A stretch of DNA of 64,000 bases from Trichomonas vaginalis G3 (lineage: Eukaryota; Parabasalia; Trichomonadida; Trichomonadidae): assembly GCF_026262505.1 (NCBI RefSeq), contig NC_067207.1:32642082-32706081 (forward strand), given 5' to 3'. The position numbers were made by a program, and so were the translations under genes. Of this stretch, positions 1 to 9,064 are shown piece after piece (position 1 is the first letter of the stretch; each line of letters starts with the position of its first letter). The notes under the pieces are model-generated. The model did not search any database. It worked only from the letters and a program-made list of their open reading frames with translations, and was not told where the DNA came from.

Positions 1-594
1 CTTTGATATCTTAATTGTGCTAATATCCTTTATAGGATTTATTTTTGCAACTGTTCCGCAGCATGAAACCTCATCATCTATGAAAAATTGAATCTTAACG
101 TCTGAATCTTGAACATCACAAAGAATGGCGATAATGTGAATTAATGATTCATAAGGTAAAATAATTAAACCGGATTGGTCAATTAAATTTATTATTGAAT
201 CATAATTATCAGTTATTATATCACGGTAAATTTTCATTAATTCAGAATTAATGTCTATTTTATATGGCGCATTGCGACTGGAATCGTAGATTCCTGGGTT
301 CTCGATGTTTGATGAAAGAGGTGGGGGGTATGTTGGATAAGTGGGAATTTCAACAGGTTCTTTACCGGGTTCAGATAAAATGATTGGGTCTCCATTCTCA
401 TGGTTTTGCTCCTCCTCTTTCTTTGGTAAGTCACGAGTTAATAAATTTGGTTGAGTTGCTGACCTTGTTAATTCAGGACTAACATTAACTTTAACATTTT
501 GAATAATTCGTGATTTATCATCATTTACGTTATAACCAACCGTAATCTCTGCTTTTGCGTTTGTGTTCTTTTGACTTGTGAAACGTCTTCTCAT
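1..594 (-). CDS. Polinton A gene, homologue of the 217-aa protein of Polinton B (partial)
   Basis: Function not recognised. The gene starts at 594, in the start context shared by many genes of this element (T-rich tract, then ATAAATG), and runs off the left edge. It matches the protein at 44232-44885. The N-terminus is basic (MRRRF), followed by a beta-prone segment with 'NVNDDKSRI', then a proline-rich, probably flexible linker and a mixed C-terminal domain. Position next to the ATPase and capsid cluster suggests a virion or assembly role, but this is inference. An extra stretch in the linker relative to copy B is the clearest difference between the two copies. Confidence 0.55.
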   Translation of the reverse strand, partial: MRRRFTSQKNTNAKAEITVGYNVNDDKSRIIQNVKVNVSPELTRSATQPNLLTRDLPKKEEEQNHENGDPIILSEPGKEPVEIPTYPTYPPPLSSNIENPGIYDSSRNAPYKIDINSELMKIYRDIITDNYDSIINLIDQSGLIILPYESLIHIIAILCDVQDSDVKIQFFIDDEVSCCGTVAKINPIKDISTIKISK

Positions 595-678
595 TTATAA
601 TTGAATAAAAAAAAGAAAAATATATTTAAAGTTTTATTTAGTTGTTACGGTAATATCCCAAGGTTCGTCCTTGTTTGC

Positions 679-1576
679 TTATACTTTCTTTGTAACTGCA
701 CCAATTATGTTATTGATAATGCTTTGAGTTTCTTCCAGTCTTATTTTATCATTTACAATATCTTTAATCATTTCATTACATGCATTCTTAAAACCATCTG
801 ATTTTTCTAATTTACGTCTATCACTTTCTTTAATTAAATCAAAGTTATAACCTTGTTGAGAATAAAGTGGTTTCTTTATCAATTCCTTGAACGCTTCTGA
901 AAGTGAAGATGAAGAAATTCTTGCCACTTGAATTGGTTTAAATTCTGCTTTCATTGCTTCTTTCTGTTCATTGAACACTGGATCGAATAAAGCAACTTTA
1001 AAGAATTTCTTAGCTGGAATTTCAGGTCTCAAATTTGCATATTGACCATCAAACTGGTTAGAATATCGTGGTAATCCATCCGTCCCTCTTCAATAGCATT
1101 TAATTCTTCATTGAAATAAGAATATGGATTATAACGGTATGAATTAATTGGACCATTTTCACCTTCTCCAATGTATTGTTTAACAGCTTTCCATTTTCAT
1201 CAAATTGCATAGGATAACGTTCATTATATGCTTTACGTTTAGGATAATCAGATATAGTCAATTTATAACCATTTATGACTTTAATATTACCTTGACCATC
1301 AGTAACGAAAACTTCATTTATACCATCAGGTTTTCCATTTGGACCTGTAATGTCTGCTTCGTGTGCTTCCCAATTTGGTCCATGACGTTTGGCATATGCT
1401 TGAGCTTCTGGTAATGTTAAAACGTTTCTCATTTGTTTAACATCTTTTTGAAGACCAGCAACAATATGAACTAATTCTTTCATTCCATCAGGAACTTTCA
1501 TAGTTCTATTATATGCACCCTTTTTGTTTGTTCCTTGTTTTAATGGAACCTGTAGAAGATTTGCTATTTCTGTCAT
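679..1576 (-). pseudogene. Polinton A structural-type gene region, unrecognised, broken
   Basis: Two adjacent minus-strand open stretches lie between the packaging ATPase and the gene at 1-594. The upstream one begins with '[15 protein letters not shown]' and contains a conserved '[19 protein letters not shown]' segment. The downstream one has 'KKFFKVALFDPVF' and a helical C-terminus. Both have close counterparts at 44918-45813 in Polinton B. I do not recognise the family and cannot tell whether this was one gene or two. The fixed place beside the ATPase and the capsid candidate fits a minor virion or assembly protein (inference). The region is broken, with about one or two breaks. Confidence 0.5.
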
Positions 1577-1616
1577 GTTTAATCATAAATAAAAAATAAA
1601 AATTAATTATAAAAAG

Positions 1617-2378
1617 TTAATCAAATTTAACACCTCCTTTATTTAAATCAACTATTATTTTTCCATGTTCACCTAATTGCTGATATTGTGTGTAAAGTTC
1701 ATTAATGCTCATTGGTAAATTCACTTGATAAAGCATAACGTTCAACTGTTGACGACTAAACCCACTGAAAATGAAAAGGGTTGATAGATTTGATTTAATG
1801 TTTGTGCTTAATGCTTTGAAGTATTGAACAGCCATAAAGAATGAACACTGAATGTGTCGACATTGAGTTAATAATTGATTAAAATATGATTTCTCATTAG
1901 TTATTAGTTTTGATTTCACGGCATCATCTAGAAAAATGAGTGAATGCAAAAATTCTCTATCAAAATTTGAAATAGAAAGTGTTTCAAATAATTCATCCTG
2001 TTGTTTATCAATAATTTTATCCTCTAATCCTTGCTTCTTGATTGTATTATATAATTCTTTATACATTAAAAAGTTTTTTAAATAATCTTCTGCTTCTTCT
2101 TGTGATAAATAAATAATTGGAATTTTGATTAAATGCTTTAAAGATTCAAATGTATCATCTGAAGGTGAACCTGAACGGTTGATATAAATTAACACATGTG
2201 AATAGGGGGAAGTGTTAGCAATAATGATAATTTGTTTTAATATCGTTAATGTTTTACCTTTATTTTGTTTACCAATTGCTGCAGTGATTGAATTTAAGTA
2301 ACATTCAGAATATGGAATTTTCATTAATTTTTCCTTAGATAGAGCATTTCTATTATCACTCAATGCTTCATTAATCAT
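1617..2378 (-). CDS. Polinton A genome-packaging ATPase (FtsK/HerA, A32-like)
   Basis: This is the probable DNA-packaging ATPase of the virus-like element, which would pump genome into capsids. The 253-aa frame shows a Walker A motif GKQNKGKT at about residues 36-43 and a Walker B-like LIFLDD at about 147-152. Between them is a helical insertion rich in D, E and K, and after them a segment 'LLTQCRHIQCSFFMAVQYF' that looks like a sensor strand and helix. The length is typical of Polinton A32-like ATPases (about 230-260 aa). It lies just downstream of the capsid candidate on the same strand, the usual pairing in these elements. The near-identical partner in Polinton B is at 45855-46675. The family call rests on Walker motifs plus context. 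Confidence 0.75.
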   Translation of the reverse strand: MINEALSDNRNALSKEKLMKIPYSECYLNSITAAIGKQNKGKTLTILKQIIIIANTSPYSHVLIYINRSGSPSDDTFESLKHLIKIPIIYLSQEEAEDYLKNFLMYKELYNTIKKQGLEDKIIDKQQDELFETLSISNFDREFLHSLIFLDDAVKSKLITNEKSYFNQLLTQCRHIQCSFFMAVQYFKALSTNIKSNLSTLFIFSGFSRQQLNVMLYQVNLPMSINELYTQYQQLGEHGKIIVDLNKGGVKFD

Positions 2379-2467
2379 ATCATCTACGTATGTATTATAT
2401 ACTCCCGCTAATTCTTCATAAGGGTGGATGAATTTAAATCCATTTAATCAAAAATAAATTTATAATT

Positions 2468-4108
2468 TTAAACATTTCTATTCATCAATATTTCATCATA
2501 TGAACTTCTATACTGTGGTGGTGTACCTGTTGGATGATATTTCAAACCTTCGTCCGGTGTCCATGTCCAATATGTAGTCCTAGTAAACCAAACCTGAGGA
2601 GGATTTGTCACCTTTGAACAGTAAGTGTCATTTACACCCTGAATGATTGGATAAGCTTTCACTTGTACTGTAACTTGTGAATTGAAAGTTTCTAATCCAT
2701 CAAAGAATATACCCGCTCCATCACGTTGAACTGGAATAGTGCATAAGAATGAAGTTTGGTCTTTCCATGTTCTAGCTAATGGCGTGCCATTATCATCATT
2801 CAGTGGTCTAGTTAATGAGTCCTCATATTCTTCTGTGCATTCATTCACTCCATCTAAATCAGAAGCTTGAAGCATACGTGTAAAGAATATGTCGCCCACT
2901 GTGGTCATCGCTTGATCAGGGAAGTTTCTGGAATCTATAGTGACCTGAAGACCTCGAAGCATTGGATTTTCTAAAACTGTTCTTTGCATTGCATTCTTCG
3001 GAAATGTTAACACAACATCTGTAACATTATGAAGAGCGTATGAGAAATCTGAGCTGATACCTTCAGGAGTGATGCAACCTCCATTTAGTGAACGAACGTC
3101 AATATGTTGAGCTGGAATCATGAATGGATCTTCCTTACTGAATAAACGTGGTATTGCTTTAACTGATTCTTCAATTAAACCGTATCCTGGTGTAATGCAT
3201 TTATCCTCTAAAACTTCCATCTTTGTGCATGAAATAATAACGTTATCAACTGTTGCGTCAGCAGATGTAGCGGCTAAGCTTGTAATTAATTTGGCAGGAA
3301 GTCCGATTTGTTGGAATTTGCGATCATATTTATAAACATGATTCATAATCTTTTCATAATTTTCATCAGTTATCTTTTCATAAACGTAATTTTGTAAATC
3401 AGCAACTCTTAACGGGTCAACCTGACAAAATACTAAAGTATCCCTGAAAACATAATATTTAAGAATGATATCACCAAATGATTTAGGATAATCATCGAAC
3501 GCCTGAAATGCTAACAAATCATTTACCGGAATAATCATATCAAAAGTGACATCAACTTCTTCATTTGCGTTCTTGAAAACTTCTGAAGGGTCAATATATT
3601 TACCACATACTGAGTTATCATATTTTTGAACATTATTATATAACGAATGAACAAACTTTTTAACTTTCCTTTCTGATTTTGGTTTATATGTTGCAAATGC
3701 GAAAGATTCACGGGCGCAATCCATTTGAAGATAACCGGCATCACCTCTTTCAGTTTCTACTTCTAATTGTTTAAAGCTTTGATTTGATGATTTGTAACCA
3801 ACGAATAAACGTATGCATTTAAAAGCGGCATCGCATGTGAAAGCTTTATTTGAAACTAGAGTTGCTTTAACTTTGCGTTTAATATATGTGTCACCTAATT
3901 GATTCACATCATGAGCCGGATTTGTAATTCTTAAATGAGTTTGTTTATCATCAAAATATGGAGCATCAGAGTCATAGCATGAACTTTCAAGTTCTCTATA
4001 ATATCTTCTACCGTCATTCTTTGCGAATATTTCATTTATCTTTTCGAATGAATGAAATACATTTCCATTAATCGGTTTAGTGTTTGGCACCAAATAGTTA
4101 GTCGTCAT
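2468..4108 (-). CDS. Polinton A probable major capsid protein
   Basis: A 546-aa protein starting 'MTTNYLVPNTKPINGN', the largest structural-type gene of the cluster. Size, position immediately upstream of the packaging ATPase, beta-strand-rich composition and very strong conservation between the two Polinton copies (a handful of residue differences) all fit the double jelly-roll major capsid protein known from Polintons. No single signature motif proves this by eye. Features that may help later matching are a 'YWTWTPDEGLKYHPTG' tail and an internal 'PVNDLLAFQAFDDYPKSFG'. The start at 4108 follows a T/A-rich leader ending TTAATAAATG, the context common to genes of this element. The frame is open throughout. 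The alternative is another virion protein. Confidence 0.6.
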   Translation of the reverse strand: MTTNYLVPNTKPINGNVFHSFEKINEIFAKNDGRRYYRELESSCYDSDAPYFDDKQTHLRITNPAHDVNQLGDTYIKRKVKATLVSNKAFTCDAAFKCIRLFVGYKSSNQSFKQLEVETERGDAGYLQMDCARESFAFATYKPKSERKVKKFVHSLYNNVQKYDNSVCGKYIDPSEVFKNANEEVDVTFDMIIPVNDLLAFQAFDDYPKSFGDIILKYYVFRDTLVFCQVDPLRVADLQNYVYEKITDENYEKIMNHVYKYDRKFQQIGLPAKLITSLAATSADATVDNVIISCTKMEVLEDKCITPGYGLIEESVKAIPRLFSKEDPFMIPAQHIDVRSLNGGCITPEGISSDFSYALHNVTDVVLTFPKNAMQRTVLENPMLRGLQVTIDSRNFPDQAMTTVGDIFFTRMLQASDLDGVNECTEEYEDSLTRPLNDDNGTPLARTWKDQTSFLCTIPVQRDGAGIFFDGLETFNSQVTVQVKAYPIIQGVNDTYCSKVTNPPQVWFTRTTYWTWTPDEGLKYHPTGTPPQYRSSYDEILMNRNV

Positions 4109-4177
4109 TTATTAATAAATAAAAAATCAAAATTAAAAGATGAAAATGAATTTTTAATTTTAATGAAATAATCAACT

Positions 4178-4393
4178 ATGGCTGCAGGATTCTTTAAAAA
4201 ATTATGGGATAAAGTAAAAAGAGGAGCGCATAAAGTTTGGGAAACAATGAAGAAAGGAGCAAATTGGATATTTAAGAATAAAGAAGCAATTAGTGACGTT
4301 GCTGAATCAATAACACCAAAAGCTGCCCCAATAAGAGAAGTATTAAATAAAGGAGAAAAAGTTTATCAAAGACTTCAACCGATACTAAGATAA
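4178..4393 (+). CDS. Polinton A small amphipathic basic protein (71 aa)
   Basis: A 71-aa, strongly basic protein beginning MAAGFFKKLWD, the same eleven residues that open the protein on the opposite strand at 4418-4654. The N-terminal ~35 residues form an amphipathic helix with regularly spaced W, F and K (GFFKKLWDKVKRG, VWETMKKGANWIF). This is the sort of helix seen in membrane-active or DNA-condensing minor capsid peptides. The two genes converge with 24 bases between their ends. A homologue is at 48415-48630. Function is not known; a membrane-lytic or core protein is an inference from composition and location next to the capsid gene. Confidence 0.6.
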   Translation: MAAGFFKKLWDKVKRGAHKVWETMKKGANWIFKNKEAISDVAESITPKAAPIREVLNKGEKVYQRLQPILR

Positions 4394-4417
4394 AAATAAT
4401 ATTTATTTATTTTTCCA

Positions 4418-4654
4418 CTATTTACCTCCTATTTTATTAAGTATTCCTTCAGCAATTCCACCAATTGCGTTACCTGCTTGTGCTCCCATCGCTGGATTAC
4501 CTGCTTTAGTACCTAATACTCCACCTATGATAGTTCCTGCCGTTTTCGCTACTGGTGCCAAAAAGTTTGCAACGGGTTTAATAATCTTTTTATGAACCCA
4601 ACCCGCAGCTTTCTTAATTCCATCCCATAATTTTTTAAAGAATCCTGCCGCCAT
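4418..4654 (-). CDS. Polinton A small amphipathic/glycine-zipper protein (78 aa)
   Basis: A 78-aa protein whose N-terminal half is an amphipathic basic helix (MAAGFFKKLWD, then GIKKAAGWVHKK). Its C-terminal half is a glycine/alanine-rich segment with GxxxG-like spacing (GTIIGGVLGTKAG, GNAIGGIAEGILN), the pattern of a glycine-zipper membrane segment. It is convergent with the 71-aa gene that shares its first eleven residues. A membrane-penetrating minor virion protein is the most natural guess, by analogy with small amphipathic entry peptides of other DNA viruses. This is inference, since no family could be assigned. The near-identical copy in Polinton B is at 48651-48887. Confidence 0.6.
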   Translation of the reverse strand: MAAGFFKKLWDGIKKAAGWVHKKIIKPVANFLAPVAKTAGTIIGGVLGTKAGNPAMGAQAGNAIGGIAEGILNKIGGK

Positions 4655-4720
4655 TTCTGATTTAATATTAATTAAAAAATATATTTCATCACTTATATTC
4701 TAATTTTTATTTAATGATAA

Positions 4721-5100
4721 ATGAAACCGATTTTAAAAATAAATGAAACAGAGGAGGAAGAAATAAATGAAAGTGAAAATGTTCAACAAAAAATAAACGT
4801 TGTTAAACCAATTACTGAAATAAAATTTTTTCATCTGTTGAAGAATTTAATGACTATTATGCTAATAATAAAAAATTATTTGAAGAATTGACAACATGTA
4901 AATTGAATAAAATGTTTAAAGTTGATGGATTCAAAATTTCAAAAATAAAGGGGGTGGTTAGTTTGAAATCTATTCCTCAATCAAGAATCACCTCATTAAT
5001 GAAAATAGATGATTTAACAAAAAGAATAGAAATTATTGAAGAGCGAATAAATCAAATTATTGATTTCATAAATCATGACTCGTTGAGCCCGGGTCCTTAA
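4721..5100 (+). pseudogene. Polinton A small gene, counterpart of the 120-aa protein of Polinton B
   Basis: The region starts with 'MKPILKINETEEEE' and matches 48955-49317 in Polinton B. It has an acidic start, a middle 'TCKLNKMFKVDGFKISKIKG' and a C-terminal helix that may form a coiled coil (KRIEIIEERINQIIDFIN). The function is not recognised. It is broken by about one break, and its C-terminal end differs from copy B, because copy A continues into two further genes here whereas copy B reaches its terminal repeat. It meets the next gene tail to tail, overlapping by four bases at 5097-5100. Confidence 0.45.
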
Positions 5101-5576
5101 AGCCCATCACTGAGTTCAAGGTTATATTCATCAAATATTTCATTATTAAATGCAACTTCTGCTAGTTTATTTATTTTTTCAATACGATCATTTGAAAGTC
5201 TATCGTTTAATTTTTTCTGAAGTTTTTCATTTTCTAGTTCTGAAACTTTATTTGGATGATATGTAAATTCATGAAATTCTTTGGCCTCGGTTTTGATCAT
5301 TAATTTACAAAGAACTTTTGTGGTTGGAATTCGTTTGAACCATTTATTAGTTATATTCGTTATATATTCAATATCTGGAATTAATTCCCAAATTTTTGCA
5401 TTTTCAATTAATTTATTATCAAATGCAAAAGCAATGGGTTTAATATTATGTTTACCTTTATAATATAAACTTTCTACATAATCATCGAAATAAACATCTA
5501 CTTGTTTAACATTTTCAAGAATTGGTGAAAGAGCATCCATTAATTGATTGACGGTTACGAATCTTGATCCACTCAT
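5097..5576 (-). CDS. Polinton A accessory protein, 159 aa, unrecognised
   Basis: A 159-aa open frame starting 'MSGSRFVTVNQLMDAL'. It shows no recognisable catalytic motif or membrane segment. The C-terminal third is charged and helical (ELENEKLQKKLNDRLSN), possibly a short coiled coil. It is found in Polinton A but not in the matching end of Polinton B, where sequence passes directly from the 120-aa gene to the terminal repeat, so it belongs to the variable accessory end of these elements. Convergent overlap with the gene ending at 5100. Confidence 0.5.
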   Translation of the reverse strand: MSGSRFVTVNQLMDALSPILENVKQVDVYFDDYVESLYYKGKHNIKPIAFAFDNKLIENAKIWELIPDIEYITNITNKWFKRIPTTKVLCKLMIKTEAKEFHEFTYHPNKVSELENEKLQKKLNDRLSNDRIEKINKLAEVAFNNEIFDEYNLELSDGL

Positions 5577-5641
5577 TTTCTTACGAATTAAAAAAATAAA
5601 TTATTCAAAAATGTAAGACATGAATTTTTAAAGTTTATTTT

Positions 5642-6232
5642 TTATTCATGAAAATAATTATTTCTAATTTCTTTTACTCTCTCGTATATACTAGATTTAA
5701 AGAATTCAGAACATTTCCCATAATCTCCTAAATGTTTTCTTATCCCTAACGTGTGCCAGTTATTATATGAAACTGAATAAACTTTATCTTTATCTTTACA
5801 CCTTTCATCACTTCCAATATATTTATATCTCAGTTTTGATTTAGCATTTTCATATTCATTAGCGTTTAATAATTCACAGTCTTCCTTTTTAAATTGATGT
5901 TTAAGATATTCAGGATTTAATACTCTACGTTTATATGCTCCTAACTTAGTTCTAAAGGTTTTTCTACAAAATTTAGGAATTCCATCCTCTTTAATGCCAT
6001 CAATGATTTCCATTTCATTATTTTCAATTTCTTCTTCTCGTTTATGAGGTCTTTGATTATGACTCCATTGATTCCATGAAATTAAATATTCTTTATCATT
6101 ATATTTATACCACATTAGCTTATTTTGGCTTTCATATTCATTTAATAATTCACAATCTTCATTTTTAAATTGAAGTTTAACCCATTCAGGATTTAAACAA
6201 TGTTTAATTAATCGCGGAATATCTGACATCAT
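5642..6232 (-). CDS. Polinton A terminal gene with two ~75-residue repeats
   Basis: A 196-aa protein made of two related units. Each has a core of the form 'LNPEW/YxKxQFKxEDCELLN', then 'Y-E...K-L-Y-KY' and a conserved tryptophan close to the unit end (NQWSHNQ, NNWHTLG). The pattern recalls small repeated DNA- or RNA-binding modules found beside phage and protist homing endonucleases, but the usual zinc cysteines are largely absent, so this is only a resemblance. It sits just inside the terminal repeat. A remnant of its first codons (MMSDIP) lies inside both terminal repeats of Polinton B, which shows that the gene once lay at the element end there too. Confidence 0.55.
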   Translation of the reverse strand: MMSDIPRLIKHCLNPEWVKLQFKNEDCELLNEYESQNKLMWYKYNDKEYLISWNQWSHNQRPHKREEEIENNEMEIIDGIKEDGIPKFCRKTFRTKLGAYKRRVLNPEYLKHQFKKEDCELLNANEYENAKSKLRYKYIGSDERCKDKDKVYSVSYNNWHTLGIRKHLGDYGKCSEFFKSSIYERVKEIRNNYFHE

Positions 6233-6462
6233 CTATATATAGCTTCTTTTATAAAAGATAAAAAAATAAATTATTTTAAAATTAATGTTAATTTTTTTAA
6301 TGGTTTATAAATAAATATTTATTACTAATTTATTTAATAATGTCGCGCTTTCTTACGAATTCATGACTTAAAAAACGTAAGAAAAAATTTTATATCATCT
6401 ATATATAGAAGATGTGAAAATATACCTTCATCTATATATAGACGTAACAAAAAAAGTCACAC

Positions 6463-7409
6463 TGTTGCATGCTAAGATCAGTCATAATGTAAACCTCTCA
6501 ATTTTATTGTCGTGGGAAGTATCTCAATTCCTTCAAAAAAATTGAAAAACTATTTAATTTTAAAAATATAATACTTTTAATCAGTTAATTAATTGGAGAT
6601 ATTTTTAAAAAATCACTTTTGATAATACTTTTGAGAACTTTAATTAAAAAAATATATTCAAAAATATCCAGGATATCAAGAGGGAATTGTTCCTTATGAG
6701 GTATATAGTTATGATGTATGCCTCATAAGGAACAATTCCCTCCTTAAAACGAGAAAACTTGTTCGAAATTGTTTATCATTTCGAACAAGTTTTCTCGTTT
6801 TTAATAAGAAACTAAAGGCTATGAGGCACTGATTATATATTAGTGCCTCACAGCCTTTAGTTTCTAATAGATAGCTGGGAAACTTTCTCCAAATGATAAG
6901 TTATTCAGAGAAAGTTTCCCAGCTATCAAGAGGGAATTGTTCCTTATGAGGTATATAGTTATGATGTATACCTCATACGGAACAATTCCCTCCTTAAAAT
7001 CGTAGACATTTTTATACTTATTAATCAACCATTCAAAATCATATTCCTCTGAAAAGTTATTTTATTAAAAATTTAGAATTTTAATAAATATAGAGTTTGA
7101 ATTTCATACAATACCTATATATTTTCAATAATGGAATTTGAAAACCATTCTCAAAAGTTCTCAGAAAACCTTTTTTCATTAATTTTAAGAAATCTGAGTA
7201 TTAAATTAAGTGATAAATTCGTTTGACACTACTTTAATTTTTAAATTCAAAAAATTATATGTGCTTCTTAAAAGGACTCAAAAATTTTTATTATAAAATA
7301 ATATATAATATTAAAAATCCCACAACATTTTTTTACTTTACATAATCGTACTTCCTCGACGATTAATTTCCACTCAATTTCTATCGTTGACGGAACTTAG
7401 CATGCAACA
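6463..7409. mobile_element. Miniature inverted-repeat element inserted in Polinton A terminal repeat
   Basis: A 947-bp non-coding element bounded by a perfect 14-bp inverted repeat, TGTTGCATGCTAAG at 6463-6476 and its complement at 7396-7409. It is flanked by the 4-bp duplication ACAC (6459-6462 and 7410-7413). In Polinton B the same place reads GTCACACAACCC without interruption, which supplies the empty site. Imperfect inverted similarity continues inward (a GTCGTGGGAAGTA-like stretch on both sides). Its centre carries the five-hairpin array. No reading frame of note. The superfamily is uncertain: a 4-bp duplication is unusual and would fit only a few DNA transposon groups. Confidence 0.85.
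6680..6992. repeat. Array of five consecutive hairpins
   Basis: Five stem-loops stand side by side at 6680-6742, 6746-6801, 6807-6865, 6871-6926 and 6930-6992, separated by only 3-5 bases. Stems are about 19-26 bp and perfect or with a single mismatch. Loops are about 8-18 bases. Hairpins 1 and 5 are near-identical copies (arms start GAGGGAATTGTTCC); hairpins 2, 3 and 4 have unrelated stems. The lengths (63, 56, 59, 56, 63 nt) are strikingly even. The array lies inside the miniature element. Confidence 0.9.
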
Positions 7410-7434
7410 ACACAACCCTTCCACATATACTACT

Positions 7435-7833
7435 ATCCGATAATGATGCCAATGAAAATAATGATAACGAATAAAAAGATCCTTATGATTTATAATTACT
7501 TTTAATTGTTAAAAATTTAATTTTGCGCTGAATTTTTTCAATTTTTAATTTAATTTTTTTCATTTTTGAAGTATTTTGTGATGAGATATATGATAAGTCG
7601 GTGTATTTTTGTGAGAAAAAGTTGTGAAACGTCCCCGAGTTAATAAAATCTTGCGATTTTCATAAGATTTTCACTTAACTAGAATTCTAGTATATTAGCC
7701 AGAAAATATCACCTTATGTGCGTAATTTAGATAAATGTTCTTTGCAAGAAACCCTAAGAGGTAATTATTTTCAAATTTAAAAATTAAATTCTGATTTTTT
7801 AGAAATTTCTTTATTGTCTGTACATAAAAATGT
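7435..7833. other. AT-rich spacer
   Basis: Non-coding host sequence between the end of Polinton A and the SPRY fragment. I see no RNA gene or clear repeat in it. Confidence 0.5.
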
Positions 7834-8454
7834 TTAAATTGTTATGATAACGTATAGAAATGTATGAGAAACTGGTAAATTCATGCAAGATTTGAGAGTT
7901 TTACAATAATCAATAAAATTGGAACTGTATGGCTGAAAACCATATGGTATTGGTAACTCAAATGGACTTAATCCAAAATTCAAAGTAATACTATCTTTAT
8001 ATGGATAAGTTTTTGGTATAGCTTCACTTACATAAGCATTCCATTTATAAGGTGGCTTCGTAAGGACATTGAACTGATATCTTCGGATTTCTTTTGCAGA
8101 TTGAACAAAAAACAAATTTGAATCAATATCAATGCCAATACCATATGTTTGATTCTCTATAAAAGATGTGGTATTCATGGAACCATCTTTGGCGATTTCG
8201 GATGAGTTGATGTACTTTGGATAATAAATTACGCCATCGCCTGAGCCGTTATTATAGTATTTGTACGGGAAGTAGGATATACCTTCGAAATTACCAGGAA
8301 TGGAGAAACCTGCTGTGAACATGAAATTGCCACCATTATGATGGACTTCGAAATACCATCTGCCGTGACTAACTTGTTTTTTCGAATAAACTACATTTCC
8401 GCTATTAAATATGCATACAAGTCCATCGCAAATGGCATCATGTATATCAAGCAA
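7834..8454 (-). pseudogene. SPRY-domain protein fragment
   Basis: The translation contains the core of a SPRY domain: 'GRWYFEVHHNG', a glycine-containing strand 'FTAGFSIPGNFEG', 'TYGIGIDIDSNLFFV' and a late 'YPYKDSITLNFGLSPFELP' ending in 'PYGFQPY'. These follow the usual order of SPRY strands (ligand presentation, 'vGvgiD...ifFt', then a final 'nFG..pF.f'). SPRY proteins are protein-interaction scaffolds, often in ubiquitin ligases. The frame has no ATG at its head: the first methionine-like codon is TTG and a stop lies just upstream. It is therefore probably a 5'-truncated copy or an internal piece of a larger host gene. No neighbouring frame supplies the missing N-terminus. Confidence 0.55.
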
Positions 8455-9064
8455 TTGATTTTTTTAAATAACCTCTTACATGAAAAGTGACGTCATATCG
8501 CAATTTTTCATTCAAGCGAATCAACCACAATTGCTTTTCCTTCTTTGGGAGATAAGATTTACTGCAAGCATTATAATACATGACTATTTCATAAATCGTT
8601 TTGATACAAAATGCATTCTTTCATGATAAAATGAAAAATCTGCATTATTTCATTAAATTTTGTCAAAACTATTTCGCAGAAGTCATCTTATGCATTTATT
8701 TACAATCAATATTATCAGAAAAATACTATTTTTACAGGTTATATTGTTGAGATTTTAAGATTCATGTAAATTATACGTGTCAACTAGCTATTTTTATTAG
8801 TTTAAGTTTTCTTCAATATTGTTAGAAAGAATATTCCAGTTAACAGGTTATTATTTATTGATTTATGAATTTCCATGATAATATGACGGTTTATATGATA
8901 CAATAGGCATAGTATTGATATACATGATAGGCTGTATGGAGTACGTCTTATTTTTCATGAAATGTGCAGAAATCAAATTACGAAAGTATTTTTGATGCGG
9001 AACGCATTAATATTACTGTATTCATATATTCATATTTATATTTGAGTTTGGTTCCATCCAAAAT
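8455..9064. other. AT-rich intergenic stretch
   Basis: No coding signal. Several TCATAT strings near 9019-9035, about 30-45 bases before the next ATG, resemble the trichomonad Inr (TCA, then pyrimidine, then A/T) and could serve the following gene. Confidence 0.4.

Larger units (their letters stand above)
1..7434 (-). mobile_element. Polinton/Maverick A, right-hand end (left part outside window)
   Basis: This is a virus-like Polinton fossil whose left part lies outside the window. From base 1 to about 5060 it matches, gene for gene and almost base for base by eye, the 44337-49317 part of Polinton B. It then carries two extra genes (5097-5576 and 5642-6232) that Polinton B lacks as whole genes. 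The outer end is recognised because a T-run with GTCACAC, then AACCC and finally CATATACTACT match the terminal repeat of Polinton B; a miniature element splits this terminal repeat. The end at 7434 finishes with ...ACTACT as in Polinton B. The flank ATCCGA (7435-7440) should be one copy of the 6-bp target duplication, but the partner is not in view. It is mostly readable, with about two or three breaks, and looks young because it is so close to copy B. Confidence 0.85.

Noticed and set aside
7396-7434. AGCATGCAACAACACAACCC read first as the end of a separate Polinton facing Polinton A
   Set aside because: The sequence resolves better as the right end of the miniature element plus the outer remainder of Polinton A's own terminal repeat, since both the ACAC duplication and the uninterrupted version in Polinton B fit.
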